Positions 39,397-48,437 of a DNA stretch of 64,000 nt are shown here, piece after piece. The stretch's first letter is position 1. The number at the start of each line of letters is the position of its first letter. The translations under genes were made by a program, and so were the position numbers. Origin of the DNA: Pseudomonas graminis (GTDB lineage Bacteria > Pseudomonadota > Gammaproteobacteria > Pseudomonadales > Pseudomonadaceae); the NCBI RefSeq assembly GCF_002093745.1, contig NZ_MTSB01000004.1, positions 62,001 to 126,000 of the forward strand, read 5' to 3'. The notes below the pieces were generated by a model. It saw only the letters and a program-made list of their open reading frames with translations. It was not told the origin of the DNA and did not search any database.

Positions 39397-41388
39397 ATGA
39401 TCAACATCCGCTCATTCCGCGACCTGCTGCGCCTGTTTTTCATCTTCAAGCGCGAAGTCAAGATTACCGTGCTGGCGACCTTCGTCATCATTCTGCTGGG
39501 CGCCTTTCTGCTGCCCAACCGCTACGAATCGACGGCCCTGCTGCTGGTCAAACCGGGCCGCGACAGCAGCACCGTGCCGATCGAATTGTCCGACCGCCAG
39601 GCCATCGTGATACCGAGCGGTCTGCGTGACCCGCTGCTCGACGAGGAACGCATGCTGAGCGGCCGGCCGATCATGCGTGCAGTGTCCGAGAAGTACCTGG
39701 CCGAGCTGTCGATGGCGCCACCTGAAACCGGCGTTCTGGCGTCGGTGAAGAACGGCATCAAGGCGGTGGTCGGCGGCGTCGTCAACGGCGTGCGCAGCGT
39801 CCTGCAATTTATCGGCCTGGTGGAACACCGCTCGCAGGCCGAGCGACTGGCCGAAGACCTGGAGAAGAACTTCAAGGTCCGCCATGAGCCGGGTTCCTCG
39901 GTGATGGAACTGACCTTCACCTGGAACGACCCCGCCACAGCACAGACTGTGCTCAAGACGTGGATCGAAGAATACCAGTCGCAGCGCACCAAAACCCTGG
40001 GCCGCGTCAGCCTGTACGCTTTCTATGAAGCGGAAGTGAAGACGACCGGCGAAAACATCATCGAGTACAAGAAGCAGATTCAGAACTACCTGAACCAGCT
40101 CAGCGCAGTTAGTATTTCCCAGCGTCTGGCCGACACCTCCCAGGGGCTCAACGATCTGCGCACCGAACGCAACAACACCACCCGCTCCATCGCCTCGACC
40201 AAGGCCGGCCTGGACCTGTTGAAAAAACAACTGGCCGAACAACCCAAGACTGTTTCAGCCGGGCGCGAGCTGGCGCTCAACCCCAATCGCCAGGACTTGC
40301 AGAACCGTATCAACGGCAAGGAAGTGGAGCGCCAGGAAATGCTCCGTTCGTTCAAGGAGCAGGCACCACCGATCCGGGCCATCAATGAGGAAATCGAGAA
40401 CCTCAAGAAGCTGCTCAACGGCCAGGACGCGACCGTTCAGCGCTCCGAAAGCATCACGCCCAACCCGATTTACAACCGCATGCAGAACGTCTACGCCGAT
40501 CAGCAGACCAGCTACGCGCGCCTGCAAACCCAGCTTGCCCAGCAAAACACGCAGATCGCCCAACTGGAAAGTGACCGCCAGCAGGCCTTGAACCTGGAAC
40601 CGGAGCTTTCGCGCCTGCAGAACGAGCTGGACGCCGCTGAAAAGAGCTATGCGCTGTACAAGGACAGCCTGGAAAAATCACGCATCGACCGTGAGCTGGA
40701 CAACAGCCAGATCAGCAACATCGCCACCATCGAAGACGCGACGTTCAACCCCAGCCGGGTCTTTCCGAAAAGCCTGCTGATGCTGCTTCTGGCGTTTCCG
40801 TTGAGCGTGGTGGTGGGTGCCCTGGCGCTGTACTTCTTTTACTTGCTGGATCAACGCATTCACGACGGCGACAAGATCGAAAGCAGCTTTGGCGTTCCGG
40901 TCTGGACCAGCCTGCCGGATCTGGAGCGCGCTCAGGAACGCAGCGCGGCGTTTACCTCCAATCTGCATCGGGTGTACGGCATCCTGCCGCTGGACCAGGT
41001 CGACGGGCAGGGTCTGACGCTGGGCTTTACGTCGGTCAAGTCCGGCGCGGGCGTGGGCTTTGTGATCGAGCGGCTGAGCACGTTGCTGACCGAACAGGGC
41101 CATCGGGTTCGTACCGAAGGCCGCGGCCCGGCCAGCCCCGGTGAAATCGTGCTGATCAACGCCTCGGCGCTGTCTGCCAATCAGGACGCCTTCGTCCTGC
41201 TGCGCAAGGCCGACCTGATCGTGCTGGTGGTGCGCGCCGAAGAAACCACCGTGCCGATGCTTGAGGACACACTGAACAACCTCAATACCGCCTTCAAGAA
41301 GGTCGACGGCATCATCGTCAACCGCCGTCGTTTCGAAGTGCCGGAGCGGGTTCTCAAGTTCCTCAAGCGGTTCGGGAGTCGAGGCTGA
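39397..41388 (+). CDS. pslE: Chain-length/export co-polymerase PslE (degenerate tyrosine-kinase-like C terminus)
   Basis: A 663-residue Wzz/PCP-type inner membrane protein. A membrane helix at about residues 25-43 precedes the Wzz domain; a long periplasmic coiled coil (about 200-430) and a second helix (SLLMLLLAFPLSVVVGALALY, key part near 455) follow. The cytoplasmic C-terminal 180 residues resemble a bacterial tyrosine kinase, but the P-loop position reads GFTSVKSGAGVGFV without GKS/T, so ATP binding is probably lost. It ends TGATG, overlapping pslF. Confidence 0.9.
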   Translation: MINIRSFRDLLRLFFIFKREVKITVLATFVIILLGAFLLPNRYESTALLLVKPGRDSSTVPIELSDRQAIVIPSGLRDPLLDEERMLSGRPIMRAVSEKYLAELSMAPPETGVLASVKNGIKAVVGGVVNGVRSVLQFIGLVEHRSQAERLAEDLEKNFKVRHEPGSSVMELTFTWNDPATAQTVLKTWIEEYQSQRTKTLGRVSLYAFYEAEVKTTGENIIEYKKQIQNYLNQLSAVSISQRLADTSQGLNDLRTERNNTTRSIASTKAGLDLLKKQLAEQPKTVSAGRELALNPNRQDLQNRINGKEVERQEMLRSFKEQAPPIRAINEEIENLKKLLNGQDATVQRSESITPNPIYNRMQNVYADQQTSYARLQTQLAQQNTQIAQLESDRQQALNLEPELSRLQNELDAAEKSYALYKDSLEKSRIDRELDNSQISNIATIEDATFNPSRVFPKSLLMLLLAFPLSVVVGALALYFFYLLDQRIHDGDKIESSFGVPVWTSLPDLERAQERSAAFTSNLHRVYGILPLDQVDGQGLTLGFTSVKSGAGVGFVIERLSTLLTEQGHRVRTEGRGPASPGEIVLINASALSANQDAFVLLRKADLIVLVVRAEETTVPMLEDTLNNLNTAFKKVDGIIVNRRRFEVPERVLKFLKRFGSRG

Positions 41389-42566
41389 TGCGAATCGCCC
41401 TGCTGGCACCGTTGCCACCCGAGCAGAACGGCATTGCTGATTATGCCGGGCATCTGCGCCAGGCGCTTGAAGGCCTCGGGTTGCAGGTCAGCACGCCGCT
41501 GCAAGGGGTCGGCAACGACCCGCGTGCGGCAGCGCAACGGGTGGCCGACACGGACTGGAGCGGCATCGATCTGGTTCACGCCGAACTGGGGGGAGGCAGA
41601 CTGGCGGAGTTTCAGGCATTGCGCGCGCTGCGCAAACGCTTTCCGAAGCTGCCGCTGACCGCTACCGTCCACGACCCCGAACGGCTGGTCTGGCGCCGCG
41701 AGAAGCTCCCTTGGCCATTGTCGATGGCCAGCGGCATGCGCTCGCCTCTGCCGGAAATTGCGACGGTGCTGGCCGACCCGCTGTGCCTGCACGAAGAGCG
41801 GCAACTGGCGCGGCACATGACCCGCCTTGTCACCCTGACTCAGGCCGGCAGCCAGAGCCTGCGCCAGCGCATGGGCCTCACACCGGCGCAAATGGTGGTG
41901 ATCAATCACGGCAACGTGGCCATCGAGCCGGCCCCATTGCCGCCCATGAAGCCGTTACGCCTGCTGTATTTCGGTTTCATTTATCGTGGCAAGGGCATCG
42001 AAGACCTGCTGGAGGCGCTGGCCGAGGTGTTCACCTCCCAGCCCGCACTGCGTTCAACGGTACGCCTGACCCTGGCGGGCGGCAGCGAACCGGAAATGGC
42101 GTTCGGCCCGTCCGGCAGTTACCTGGAGCAACTGCGCACGCGCATTCGCCATCTGGGGCTGGTCGACCTGATCGACTGGCAACTGGACCTGCCTGCCGAG
42201 CAGATTCCGCAGGTCATTCAGGCCCATCATGTGATGGTTCTGCCCTACCGCGAATCGAGCAAACTGAAGATTCTCGGCAAGCTGCGTGGCACCAGCGGCG
42301 CACTGTCGTGGGCGGTGGCCTGCGGCAGAGGCGTGATCACCTCGGATGCGCGCTCGTTTGCCGAAGAGGTCTCGCACGGTAACGGAACGATTTATCCTCA
42401 GGGCGACGTCGAAGGCCTTTCTGCCGCGCTGGCGCGAGTCTGCGCGTCGCCCGACCTGATCAGGCAATGGGCTGCAAGCGCCTCTGACATGGGCAAGGCC
42501 AGGGTCTGGAGTCACACCGCCGAACATTTCCGGGATGTTTTCCGCCAAGCCTGTGAGGAAACGTGA
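41388..42566 (+). CDS. pslF: Glycosyltransferase family 4 protein (PslF-like)
   Basis: A 392-residue GT4-type retaining glycosyltransferase, cytoplasmic, adding a sugar to the repeat unit. The N-terminal half begins RIALLAPLPPEQNGIADYAG, and the C-terminal nucleotide-sugar domain has FGFIYRGKGIEDLLEAL and VLPYRESSKLKILGKLRGTSGA with the usual Glu. It overlaps pslE by one base and is followed by pslG after one base, so tight co-translation is likely. Confidence 0.9.
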   Translation: MRIALLAPLPPEQNGIADYAGHLRQALEGLGLQVSTPLQGVGNDPRAAAQRVADTDWSGIDLVHAELGGGRLAEFQALRALRKRFPKLPLTATVHDPERLVWRREKLPWPLSMASGMRSPLPEIATVLADPLCLHEERQLARHMTRLVTLTQAGSQSLRQRMGLTPAQMVVINHGNVAIEPAPLPPMKPLRLLYFGFIYRGKGIEDLLEALAEVFTSQPALRSTVRLTLAGGSEPEMAFGPSGSYLEQLRTRIRHLGLVDLIDWQLDLPAEQIPQVIQAHHVMVLPYRESSKLKILGKLRGTSGALSWAVACGRGVITSDARSFAEEVSHGNGTIYPQGDVEGLSAALARVCASPDLIRQWAASASDMGKARVWSHTAEHFRDVFRQACEET

Positions 42567-42567
42567 C

Positions 42568-43878
42568 ATGCAGCGTTCATCCAGATTCAAGGCCTTCACC
42601 CTCGCGCTGATAGCCGCCGCCTTCAGCGGTGTCACTCAGGCAGCAACGGTTCTGAACCCGCCCCGCGACGTTGTCTGGAAGGACTTCCTGGGTGTCAACG
42701 TACAGTTTCAGTACTTTGCGCCGGACATCTATCAGCAACAGATGAATCGTCTGGACGAACTGGGCCTGAACCGGGTGCGGCTGACCATTCACTGGCCGAT
42801 CATCGAACCGCAAAAGGATCAGTACGCCCTGACCGAACTGGATGCGGCCATGTCGGCAATCAAGGCGCGTAACTACGACACGTTGGCGTACCTGGTCGGT
42901 TCGGCCTCGTTTGCCAGCAGCGCGCCGGCCGAGGCCCGGAGCCGCGACCAGTATCCGCCCAAGGATTTCAACGTCTTTGCCGCACGCATGACCGCCCTGG
43001 CCCAGCGTTATCCGCAGGTCAACACCTGGCAGGTCTGGAACGAGCCGAACATCATCTGGCTGCCCAAGGAAGACCCCGCCGCCTATGGCCGTTTGCTCAC
43101 CACGACGGCCAATGCGATTCGCGCAGCCCTGCCGGACAAGGCCATCGCCACCGCAGGCATGGCCTATTACAGTCAGATGCACAGCACTTCCGGCTACATG
43201 CTGCAGACGCTGATCGACAATGGTTTGGGCCAACAGAATATCGTCGCTGCCTATCACCCCTATTCCGAGTACCCGGAAGGCGACTCGGTCGCGGACCGGG
43301 ATTTTCTGGTGCGCGCCAACGCCATGAACACCCTGCTGCACAGCAATGGCGTAAAGCAGGTGTGGGCCACTGAATGGGGCTGGTCGAGCTATGCCGGCCC
43401 GGTGGAGATGCAGCACCTGATCGGCACTTCCGGCCAGGCCGATTACACGTTGCGGCGCCTGGCACTGATGAGCGCGATGGATTTTCAGCGCATCTTTCTT
43501 TTCAACCTGAGCGATCTCGACGAACGGGCCTCGGCCCGCGATCAAGGTTATGGGCTGCTGGACCTGCAAGCCGAGCCAAAACCGGTCTATACGGCACTGC
43601 AGAATTTCCTGAGAATTACCGGCCCTCGCCTGCAACCTGCGCAAATGCCGGAAGTGAGCCGGACACCGGGCGACCTCTATGCCGTGCCGTGGAGCAAGGA
43701 CGATGGCACCCGCCTGCTGATGTTTTGGAGCGCCACCGGCACGTCGCTGAATTTTCCGGGCATCACCGATGCGGTCGTGCATGACCCGCTGACCGGCAGC
43801 CGCGCCCCGCTGTCAGGCAGCCAGGGCATCACGCTGCTGCTGAAGCCGACTCTGCAAATTCTGGAATGGAAACCCTGA
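42568..43878 (+). CDS. pslG: Periplasmic glycoside hydrolase PslG (GH39-like)
   Basis: A 436-residue hydrolase with an N-terminal signal peptide (residues 1-25, FTLALIAAAFSGVTQA). The TIM-barrel catalytic pair is visible: acid/base Glu159 in VWNEPN and nucleophile Glu269 in WATEWGW, in line with E165 and E276 of P. aeruginosa PslG. There the enzyme cuts Psl chains and aids matrix turnover. The longer frame from 42535 lies inside pslF; GAGGA eight bases before the ATG at 42568 fixes the start. Confidence 0.93.
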   Translation: MQRSSRFKAFTLALIAAAFSGVTQAATVLNPPRDVVWKDFLGVNVQFQYFAPDIYQQQMNRLDELGLNRVRLTIHWPIIEPQKDQYALTELDAAMSAIKARNYDTLAYLVGSASFASSAPAEARSRDQYPPKDFNVFAARMTALAQRYPQVNTWQVWNEPNIIWLPKEDPAAYGRLLTTTANAIRAALPDKAIATAGMAYYSQMHSTSGYMLQTLIDNGLGQQNIVAAYHPYSEYPEGDSVADRDFLVRANAMNTLLHSNGVKQVWATEWGWSSYAGPVEMQHLIGTSGQADYTLRRLALMSAMDFQRIFLFNLSDLDERASARDQGYGLLDLQAEPKPVYTALQNFLRITGPRLQPAQMPEVSRTPGDLYAVPWSKDDGTRLLMFWSATGTSLNFPGITDAVVHDPLTGSRAPLSGSQGITLLLKPTLQILEWKP

Positions 43879-43880
43879 GC

Positions 43881-45098
43881 ATGCGAATTCTGTGGACGCT
43901 CCCTTACCTGCCGTGGCCGACCACCAGCGGCGGCAAGACCCGGGAATATCATCTGCTGCGCAACCTGGCCGCCAGAGGTCACCGCATTACCCTGCTGGTA
44001 CAGTCCAAGACCGCGCTGGATGATGAATCGCGTTCTGCGCTCGAACCCTGGCTGGAGCGTCTGATCGTGATTGATCGCCGCCCGCTGCTCAGTCTGCGCA
44101 CCCTGCTGGCCGTGGCGTTTTCGCCGGCGCCGATGCTCGCCAGCATCAACGGTTACGCCCCGACGCTGGAAAAGGCTTTCGAGCAACTGCTTGAGGAAGA
44201 CTGGGACATTATCCAGTTGCAACACACGTATTCTTTTCAGCCCTTCGAACGCGCACTCAAACGCTCGGGCAAGCCGTTCGTGCTCACCGAGCACAATGTC
44301 GAGTCCGACCTGGGCGCTGCCAGCTACGACCGCCTGCCGCGCTGGGCCAGTGCCTTCGCCGTGTATGATCGCTGGCGCTATCGACGCTGGGAAACCCGCG
44401 TATTTCGCCAGACCGGCGAGTTGATCGCGGTCACCGAGAACGACGCCAAGGTGCTTTCGCGCCTGAGCGGCAGGGCCACGTCCTATGTCGTCAACAGTGT
44501 CGATTGCGGCTACTACGCCAGCGTGAAGGCCGACCGGAACAGCCATCGCCTGCTGTTCATCGGCAACTATGAATACGGCCCCAACGTCGACGCCATCGAA
44601 TGGGCGCTGGACGAGATCATGCCCAAGGTATGGGCTCAGGCACCGCAAATACGCTTTGCCATCGGCGGTTTCGGTATGCCTGAAGCCTGGCGCGAGCGCT
44701 GGCCCGATCCGCGTATCGAATGGCTGGGTTTCGTGCCGGACCTGCGCGCGCTGCAGGCGACCGCCTCGCTGTTTTTCGCCCCCTTGCGCCAAGGGGGCGG
44801 CTCCAAGCTCAAGACGCTGGAAGCGATGGCGGCCGGGCTGCCGGTGGTGACCACCGCGCAAGGTGTCTCAGGGCTGTCGGTCACCAACGGCGAGCATTAT
44901 CTGGGCAGCGAAGACGCTGCCGGACTGGCCACGCTGATCGTCGAATACGCCGACAAGCCGTTGCGGCTCGACCAGATCGGCGAGGCGGGCCGCGTTTACG
45001 TGCGTACCCGGCACGACTGGTCTGTTTCGGCGGCTCAACTGGAAGTGATCTACACCCGCTTTTCGCCCCCCAAGCAAGGATCGCGCTCATGCGTATAG
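43881..45098 (+). CDS. pslH: Glycosyltransferase family 4 protein (PslH-like)
   Basis: A 405-residue GT4 enzyme starting MRILWTLPYLPWPTTSGGKT. The acceptor-side motif and the C-terminal donor site (LFIGNYEYGPNVDAIEW, PLRQGGGSKLKTLEAMAAGLP, with the conserved Glu) are plain. An in-frame ATG at 43866 overlaps the pslG end; the ATG at 43881 sits two bases after the pslG stop and gives a canonical N terminus. Its last ten bases overlap pslI. Confidence 0.9.
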   Translation: MRILWTLPYLPWPTTSGGKTREYHLLRNLAARGHRITLLVQSKTALDDESRSALEPWLERLIVIDRRPLLSLRTLLAVAFSPAPMLASINGYAPTLEKAFEQLLEEDWDIIQLQHTYSFQPFERALKRSGKPFVLTEHNVESDLGAASYDRLPRWASAFAVYDRWRYRRWETRVFRQTGELIAVTENDAKVLSRLSGRATSYVVNSVDCGYYASVKADRNSHRLLFIGNYEYGPNVDAIEWALDEIMPKVWAQAPQIRFAIGGFGMPEAWRERWPDPRIEWLGFVPDLRALQATASLFFAPLRQGGGSKLKTLEAMAAGLPVVTTAQGVSGLSVTNGEHYLGSEDAAGLATLIVEYADKPLRLDQIGEAGRVYVRTRHDWSVSAAQLEVIYTRFSPPKQGSRSCV

Positions 45099-46189
45099 GA
45101 CTCGACTACCGCGCGGCCGCCGGTTACCCCACCAGCGGCATCGGCCGCCAGAATTTCGCCCTGGAGAAGGCTTTCCGCGAACATCCGGACGTGCAACTGC
45201 AATTGTTCGGCGTCGCGCCTTACGATCATCCCGTGCGCCGCCTGATGCATGCCCCGCGCTGGGCCACGCCGCTGGACTCGGTGCATCGCCTGCCGGACCG
45301 GGTGCGATTCGAAGGCGCGTACCTGCCTGGCGCCCTGCGCGATGCGGGGATCGAGGTCTACGTCGCGAACATCAACATGGGCCTGCCACTGGGCCGAAAA
45401 CCGGCCGGCATGCGCTACGTGCTGCAATTGCACGACCTGTTCCAGCTGACTCAGCAGAACAATCACGGGTCACGCCTGAAAGCCCGGATTTACCGCTTCA
45501 CCGATTACCTGTCGATTGTCTGGTCGCTCAGGGTCGCCGATCAGATCTGGGTGCCGTCGCAATTTACCGCCAACGAAGCGGCGCGCCTGTTCCCGCGCAT
45601 CAAGGACAAGCTGCGGGTGGTGCCTTTGCTGGTGGAGCGCTTCGAAGGCGAACCGGCCGATGTCAGTCCGTTGCGATTACCCGCGCGTTATTGGCTGTGC
45701 GTGGGCACCCGCGAGCCGCGCAAGAATATCAAATGGTTCGTGGACGCCTGGCAGACGGCGCGCATGCAGTTCGTCGACACCCCGGAGCTGGTGCTGGTAG
45801 GTGGCGATGAGCCGTTGACCGAAGCCCAGCGTCAATTGCCGGGCCTGCATGTGCTGACCGGTCTCAGCGACGCCGAATTGCACGCGATCTACAAAAACGC
45901 CGAGCGGCTCTGGCAGCCGTCCCGAAGCGAAGGTTTCGGGCTGCCGGTGATCGAGGCGCTGAACGTGGGTACACCGGTCGCCGTGGCCACGGGTTCATCG
46001 CTGGACGAGGTCGCCCCGCCCGACAGCCCGCGCTTTTCGCCTGATGACAGCGGCAACCTGATCCGGCTGATGGGCACGCTGTCCCATGCACCGGAAGAGG
46101 ACCCCGCCGTCGCGAGGGACTGGACGGCTCGCTATCAGTTGAAAGCGTTTTGCGAACGCGTACACGCCACGCTGGAGGAGCTGCGCTGA
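45089..46189 (+). CDS. pslI: Glycosyltransferase family 4 protein (PslI-like)
   Basis: A 366-residue GT4 enzyme beginning MRIGLDYRAAAGYPTSGIGR. The donor-site region reads YWLCVGTREPRKNIKWFVDA and WQPSRSEGFGLPVIEALNVG, with the E-x7-E pattern of GT4. The frame is open far upstream inside pslH, but AAGGA eight bases before the ATG at 45089 marks the start. It ends TGATG, overlapping pslJ. Confidence 0.9.
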   Translation: MRIGLDYRAAAGYPTSGIGRQNFALEKAFREHPDVQLQLFGVAPYDHPVRRLMHAPRWATPLDSVHRLPDRVRFEGAYLPGALRDAGIEVYVANINMGLPLGRKPAGMRYVLQLHDLFQLTQQNNHGSRLKARIYRFTDYLSIVWSLRVADQIWVPSQFTANEAARLFPRIKDKLRVVPLLVERFEGEPADVSPLRLPARYWLCVGTREPRKNIKWFVDAWQTARMQFVDTPELVLVGGDEPLTEAQRQLPGLHVLTGLSDAELHAIYKNAERLWQPSRSEGFGLPVIEALNVGTPVAVATGSSLDEVAPPDSPRFSPDDSGNLIRLMGTLSHAPEEDPAVARDWTARYQLKAFCERVHATLEELR

Positions 46190-47604
46190 TGCCATTGGCC
46201 ATGCCCGTCGGGTTGCTGATCAGCCTGCTGTTCGGAGTAATGATCTGGCTGTTGCCGATACCTCTGGTACTGATGGCCGTCCTGGGAATCGCCGCGGTAG
46301 TGACCGTGATGCGCCGCCCGGTGCTCGGGCTGCTGCTGTTCGGTTTCATCGGGACCGTTCTGCCTTATTCCACGGTTCAGATCGGCATCCGGACCACGGT
46401 GTCCGAAGCGTTGATCATGCTGACCTGGGCCAGCTACCTGCTGCAGGGGGTTTTTCACGAACAACACAAAGTGCCCGCCATGCTCCGCACCGAACGGCTG
46501 CTGGTGGCGTTGATGCTGTTCAGTGCCTTTCCGTTTCTGGTCGGACAGTTGACCGTCATCGCCGAGGGCAACGGGCCGGTCAACTGGGTCCGCTGGCTGT
46601 TCAACCTGTCGATCCTGTTTCTGGTCCCGCGCCTGCTGACCGACCTCAAGACGCTGGAAAGCCTGGTCATTGCGCTGCTTGGCGGGACACTGCTGTTACT
46701 GCTGCTGTCGATCTCGCTCTATATCACCAAAGGCTCGGGAACGGCGATCATCCCGATTCTGGGCAGCCTGGGTTACAGCGGCGCCGATACCCTGAACGAA
46801 AGCCTGCAATCGTTTGCCAGCCGCATGGGCTCGCCGTGGATGCACCCCAACGTGGCGGGCGGCGCCTTGGCGATGTTGCTGCCTCTGGCGTTCTGTTTCG
46901 GCATGACCCGCAGCGGCGCGGCGCGCAAGCTGGGGCTGGCCGTGGCGGTGCTGGGCGCCATCGGCCTGCTGCTGACCGGATCACGCGGCGCGCTGGTAAG
47001 CCTGGTGGCGGTGATGCTGTGGATGGCGCGCAGGCGTGTCCCGCACCTTGGACGGCTGCTGATGGGCGGCATGATTGCCGGCGTCGTGCTGCTGATGTTC
47101 TATCCGCCGCTGCAAGAGCGGCTGATGGGCCTGTTCAGTCATGACGACGTCAGCACCGCGATTCGCTTCCTTGAATACAGCCACTTCCCGGACGCGATGG
47201 CGACCTTCCCGTTCGGTATCGGCTTCAAGACCGATCCGCCCGTGCTGGGCTATACACAATTCGGTATTTCCAACCTGTGGTTGAATTTCATCTACAAGAT
47301 CGGACTGCCCGGCATGCTGCTGTTCATTGCCGTCACCGTCAGTTGGTGGAAAGAAGTGCGCCCCGAGGCGGGCGGAATCGTCCTGACCCACGATAACGCT
47401 ATTGCGCTGGGGTGCATGATCGGCGTGCTGTCGGCGCTGTTCAGCGGCCTGTTTGACCACTATTTCAGTTTTACCAGCGTGCTGGCCGCCCTGTTCTGGC
47501 TGTTTGTCGGCATCAGCCTGCATGAAACCAGACGCCTGCGTGCCAACACCGCCAAGTCCCGTCGATACCCTGTTGCCTCACCCGAGCCGGAAACCTCCGT
47601 ATGA
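46189..47604 (+). CDS. pslJ: O-antigen ligase/polymerase-like membrane protein (PslJ-like)
   Basis: A 471-residue integral membrane protein with about eleven hydrophobic segments and a larger periplasmic loop before the C terminus, the layout of Wzy polymerases and O-antigen ligases. The Wzy_C-type region GLLLTGSRGALVSLVAVMLWM is evident near residue 265. In the cluster it is the natural candidate to polymerise repeat units. The ATG at 46189 overlaps the pslI stop; its own stop overlaps the next start as ATGA. Confidence 0.88.
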   Translation: MPLAMPVGLLISLLFGVMIWLLPIPLVLMAVLGIAAVVTVMRRPVLGLLLFGFIGTVLPYSTVQIGIRTTVSEALIMLTWASYLLQGVFHEQHKVPAMLRTERLLVALMLFSAFPFLVGQLTVIAEGNGPVNWVRWLFNLSILFLVPRLLTDLKTLESLVIALLGGTLLLLLLSISLYITKGSGTAIIPILGSLGYSGADTLNESLQSFASRMGSPWMHPNVAGGALAMLLPLAFCFGMTRSGAARKLGLAVAVLGAIGLLLTGSRGALVSLVAVMLWMARRRVPHLGRLLMGGMIAGVVLLMFYPPLQERLMGLFSHDDVSTAIRFLEYSHFPDAMATFPFGIGFKTDPPVLGYTQFGISNLWLNFIYKIGLPGMLLFIAVTVSWWKEVRPEAGGIVLTHDNAIALGCMIGVLSALFSGLFDHYFSFTSVLAALFWLFVGISLHETRRLRANTAKSRRYPVASPEPETSV

Positions 47605-48422
47605 AACATCGCATGCTGCATTCGCACAACCTCAGAGAGGCGTTGCCCGACTACGCCCGCAAGATGGCTGTGCCACTTGAAGAGCTCGAAGCCGCCTACC
47701 AGTGGATGCTCGACAACGAAGTGTGCTTCGAGACGCGCATCAAGGAGCGAACCCTGTCGTTCATCTGCTACCTGGACATCGAACCGCGAATAGAGAACCC
47801 GCTGGCACGACGCTTCTACAAGCTGTTGGCCAGTGAAACCCTCGGCGCGCTGATTCCGCTTTACGGGATCAACTGGCCGACCCTGCGGGACCGCATGCTG
47901 CGCACCTGGGAGCAGGCTTACAACATCCTGATCTGCAAGATCCCCAGCCACACCCTGCGCCTGCTCTGGCTGCGCATCGGTGGCGCGAAGATCGGCAAGG
48001 GTTCGACCGTCTGGCGCAACACCGAGGTGCTGGGCGTCGACAGCCTGCGCATCGGCAACGACACCACGGTGGGCTGGCACTGCCAGCTGGATGCACGCGG
48101 CGGGCTGGTCATCGGCGACCATGTCACCATCGCCTCGCATGTGTTGATCATCGCCGGTGGCCACGACCTCAACGAACCCGAGTTCTGGGCCGTTGGCGGG
48201 CCGGTGCTGATTGGCGACTACGCGTGGATCTGCAGCCGTGCCCTGCTCTCGTTCGGTGCTGACATCGGCGAGGGCGCGGTGGTCGGCGGCAACAGCGTGG
48301 TGTCCAAACCTGTCGCGCCCTACACAATTGTCAGTGGCCCGAATGCCGAGGTCAAAGGCGAGCGTGCCCGCCACCTCAATTACAAGGTGGGCGGCAAAGG
48401 CCTGTTCACCTTGTTCCACTGA
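47601..48422 (+). CDS. Hexapeptide-repeat acyltransferase in the psl cluster
   Basis: A 273-residue protein with an N-terminal helical part (1 to about 115) and a C-terminal left-handed beta-helix (about 120-260) of the LbH acetyltransferase superfamily, with repeats such as IGKGSTVWRN, IGNDTTVGWHCQLDA and IGDHVTIASHVLIIAGGHDLN; the His in GGHD suits the catalytic site of WcaF/NodL-type enzymes. It probably O-acetylates the sugar repeat. P. aeruginosa psl has no such gene at this spot; its acyltransferase PslL is a different, membrane type. It overlaps pslJ by four bases. Confidence 0.82.
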   Translation: MKHRMLHSHNLREALPDYARKMAVPLEELEAAYQWMLDNEVCFETRIKERTLSFICYLDIEPRIENPLARRFYKLLASETLGALIPLYGINWPTLRDRMLRTWEQAYNILICKIPSHTLRLLWLRIGGAKIGKGSTVWRNTEVLGVDSLRIGNDTTVGWHCQLDARGGLVIGDHVTIASHVLIIAGGHDLNEPEFWAVGGPVLIGDYAWICSRALLSFGADIGEGAVVGGNSVVSKPVAPYTIVSGPNAEVKGERARHLNYKVGGKGLFTLFH

Positions 48423-48437
48423 TCAGCGGCGCCCGCA

